Positions 63,428-64,000 of a stretch of DNA of 64,000 bases are shown piece after piece. A program made the translations under genes and the position numbers. Numbering within the stretch: position 1 is the stretch's first letter; each line of letters opens with the position of its first letter. Origin of the DNA: CAYUQT01 sp964596165 (GTDB taxonomy: Bacteria; Planctomycetota; Phycisphaerae; UBA1845; JAFGLZ01); the NCBI GenBank assembly GCA_964596165.1, contig CAZQTW010000009.1, forward strand, positions 60,056 to 124,055, given 5' to 3'. The notes under the pieces are model-generated. The model did not search any database, was not told the DNA's origin, and saw only the letters and a program-made list of their open reading frames with translations.

Positions 63428-63604
63428 TCAATCGTGGTCGCCCCCGTCGTCGCCGCCCGCCCATTTCTCAATACAGGCGTCGATCTCCTTCCAACCTCTC
63501 AGATTGAAGTAGCCGACGCAGAAGTCCGCTCGTTCCGAAACCCGCAAGGTGTCCCGCAGGGTAGGTAGGAGATGCGCTTCGATGTTATCGAGAATCCGCG
63601 GCAA
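63428..63604 (-). pseudogene. N-terminal remnant of PLD/helicase-type defence protein
   Basis: From a TTG at 63604 the minus strand reads PRILDNIEAHLLPTLRDTL, then RVSERADFCVGYFNLRGWKE and IDACIEKWAGGDDGGDHD, and stops at 63428. This is the characteristic start of large HKD/phospholipase-D-like plus SNF2-type helicase proteins found in accessory and defence islands (normally around 1000 residues). Only about 58 residues remain. The stop is 16 bases before the tcmP start, so the remnant may have been placed in front of tcmP by a deletion. Confidence 0.6.
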
Positions 63605-64000
63605 TCGGAAAACCCTCGCGCAGCAAACCGGCAGTGACGCAGCGTATAGCGAGCATTGTACGTGCTCCTGGAAAACATTCCAGAGAGGGGGTATAGCACA
63701 TCAAAGGCGATAGCACACTGCTGACAGTATGAATTCTGCAAGTCTTTTCGCTTCGCCCGGACGGGCCTGGACGGTTACGTAAACCCTTGTGCGCACGGCA
63801 GGCAAGGCGAGATGTGTGGTGAGAGTTCCTTTCCGCGCAAGCGGTGACAGAGATGCGCTACCACCGCACCCGTTTCCGCACGGCCACGATCGCCTCGGCC
63901 AGCTTCCGCCGCTCGGCCTGCAGACGCGCGGGGCACGAACTGGCCCTTAGCCCGGATTATTCATACCGCTTTGGCATCTTGATGGAAAGGTTGTCCCGCA
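63605..64000. other. window end, no supported gene
   Basis: About 400 bases with no convincing gene. On the minus strand a frame ends at about 63858 with a basic helical tail (AERRKLAEAIVAVRKRVRW). It could be the end of a gene outside the window or a degraded fragment. Confidence 0.3.

Noticed and set aside
63499..63741. 80-codon minus-strand frame starting MQNSYCQQC
   Set aside because: It overlaps, in another frame, the recognisable helicase N-terminal remnant and shows no family features.
1..64000. tRNA, rRNA, CRISPR array or insertion sequence
   Set aside because: No cloverleaf with a T-loop GTTCGANTC pattern, no rRNA-like stretch, no regularly spaced identical direct repeats of CRISPR size and no transposase-like protein were seen by eye; a covariance or repeat search could still find something missed.

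Overview
The window is GC-rich, gene-dense bacterial DNA. It most resembles a planctomycete-type (Phycisphaerae-like), anaerobic, carbohydrate-degrading bacterium. This placement is inferred from family content, because no rRNA or tRNA gene is visible. Supporting features are two proteins with C-terminal PEP-CTERM anchors, several secreted or lipoprotein sugar-active proteins, FG-GAP and DPN-rich surface proteins, ECF sigma/anti-sigma pairs, outer-membrane core glycosylation genes, and a bifurcating Hdr/Flx electron-transfer operon.

Layout. 1-8.3 kb holds the end of a GH28-like protein, a sialidase-like and a ceramidase-like secreted protein, a Tat-exported Gfo/Idh/MocA protein and rhamnulokinase, with two small toxin-antitoxin-like pairs (HEPN/MNT and PIN) between them. 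8.4-15.5 kb is one operon, hdrC-hdrB-hdrA-flxD-flxC-flxB-flxA, predicted to be an NAD(P)H-linked, flavin-based electron-bifurcating complex. Its only two non-trivial spacers carry repeat or hairpin elements. 15.5-16.1 kb has no gene but contains, in order, a perfect palindrome, a perfect sigma-54 promoter, several hairpins and an intrinsic terminator. This looks like a sigma-54-controlled small RNA. 16.2-28.4 kb carries a lipoprotein amidase, a secreted unknown, a 1003-residue FG-GAP protein, phosphotransacetylase, a flippase-methyltransferase fusion, a Xer recombinase and envelope lipoproteins.

28.7-35.8 kb contains two paralogous cassettes of ECF sigma factor, membrane anti-sigma-like protein and secreted coiled-coil protein, on either side of a shortened SecA-like motor gene. 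The spacer next to that gene carries degenerate heptanucleotide arrays. 35.9-43 kb encodes a zinc alcohol dehydrogenase, MntP, a tandem WaaP-like kinase, a GT9 heptosyltransferase and a TMTC-like TPR membrane protein. 43-59.4 kb encodes two PEP-CTERM proteins, a CHASE2 cyclase, GlpD, a kelch protein, a nucleotide-kinase-like protein, a DUF2225 protein, a GH15 enzyme, a GH43/GH32-like propeller and a uronate-isomerase-like enzyme.

59.9-63.6 kb is accessory DNA: a DUF4411 PIN/ImmA pair, a DUF5131 (Gp37/Gp68) plus TcmP pair in which tcmP carries an in-frame UAG, and an N-terminal stub of a helicase-type defence protein. The most interesting items are the sigma-54 RNA locus, the repeat elements inside the hdr-flx operon, the duplicated sigma cassettes around the SecA-like gene, and the fused or tandem-domain proteins.
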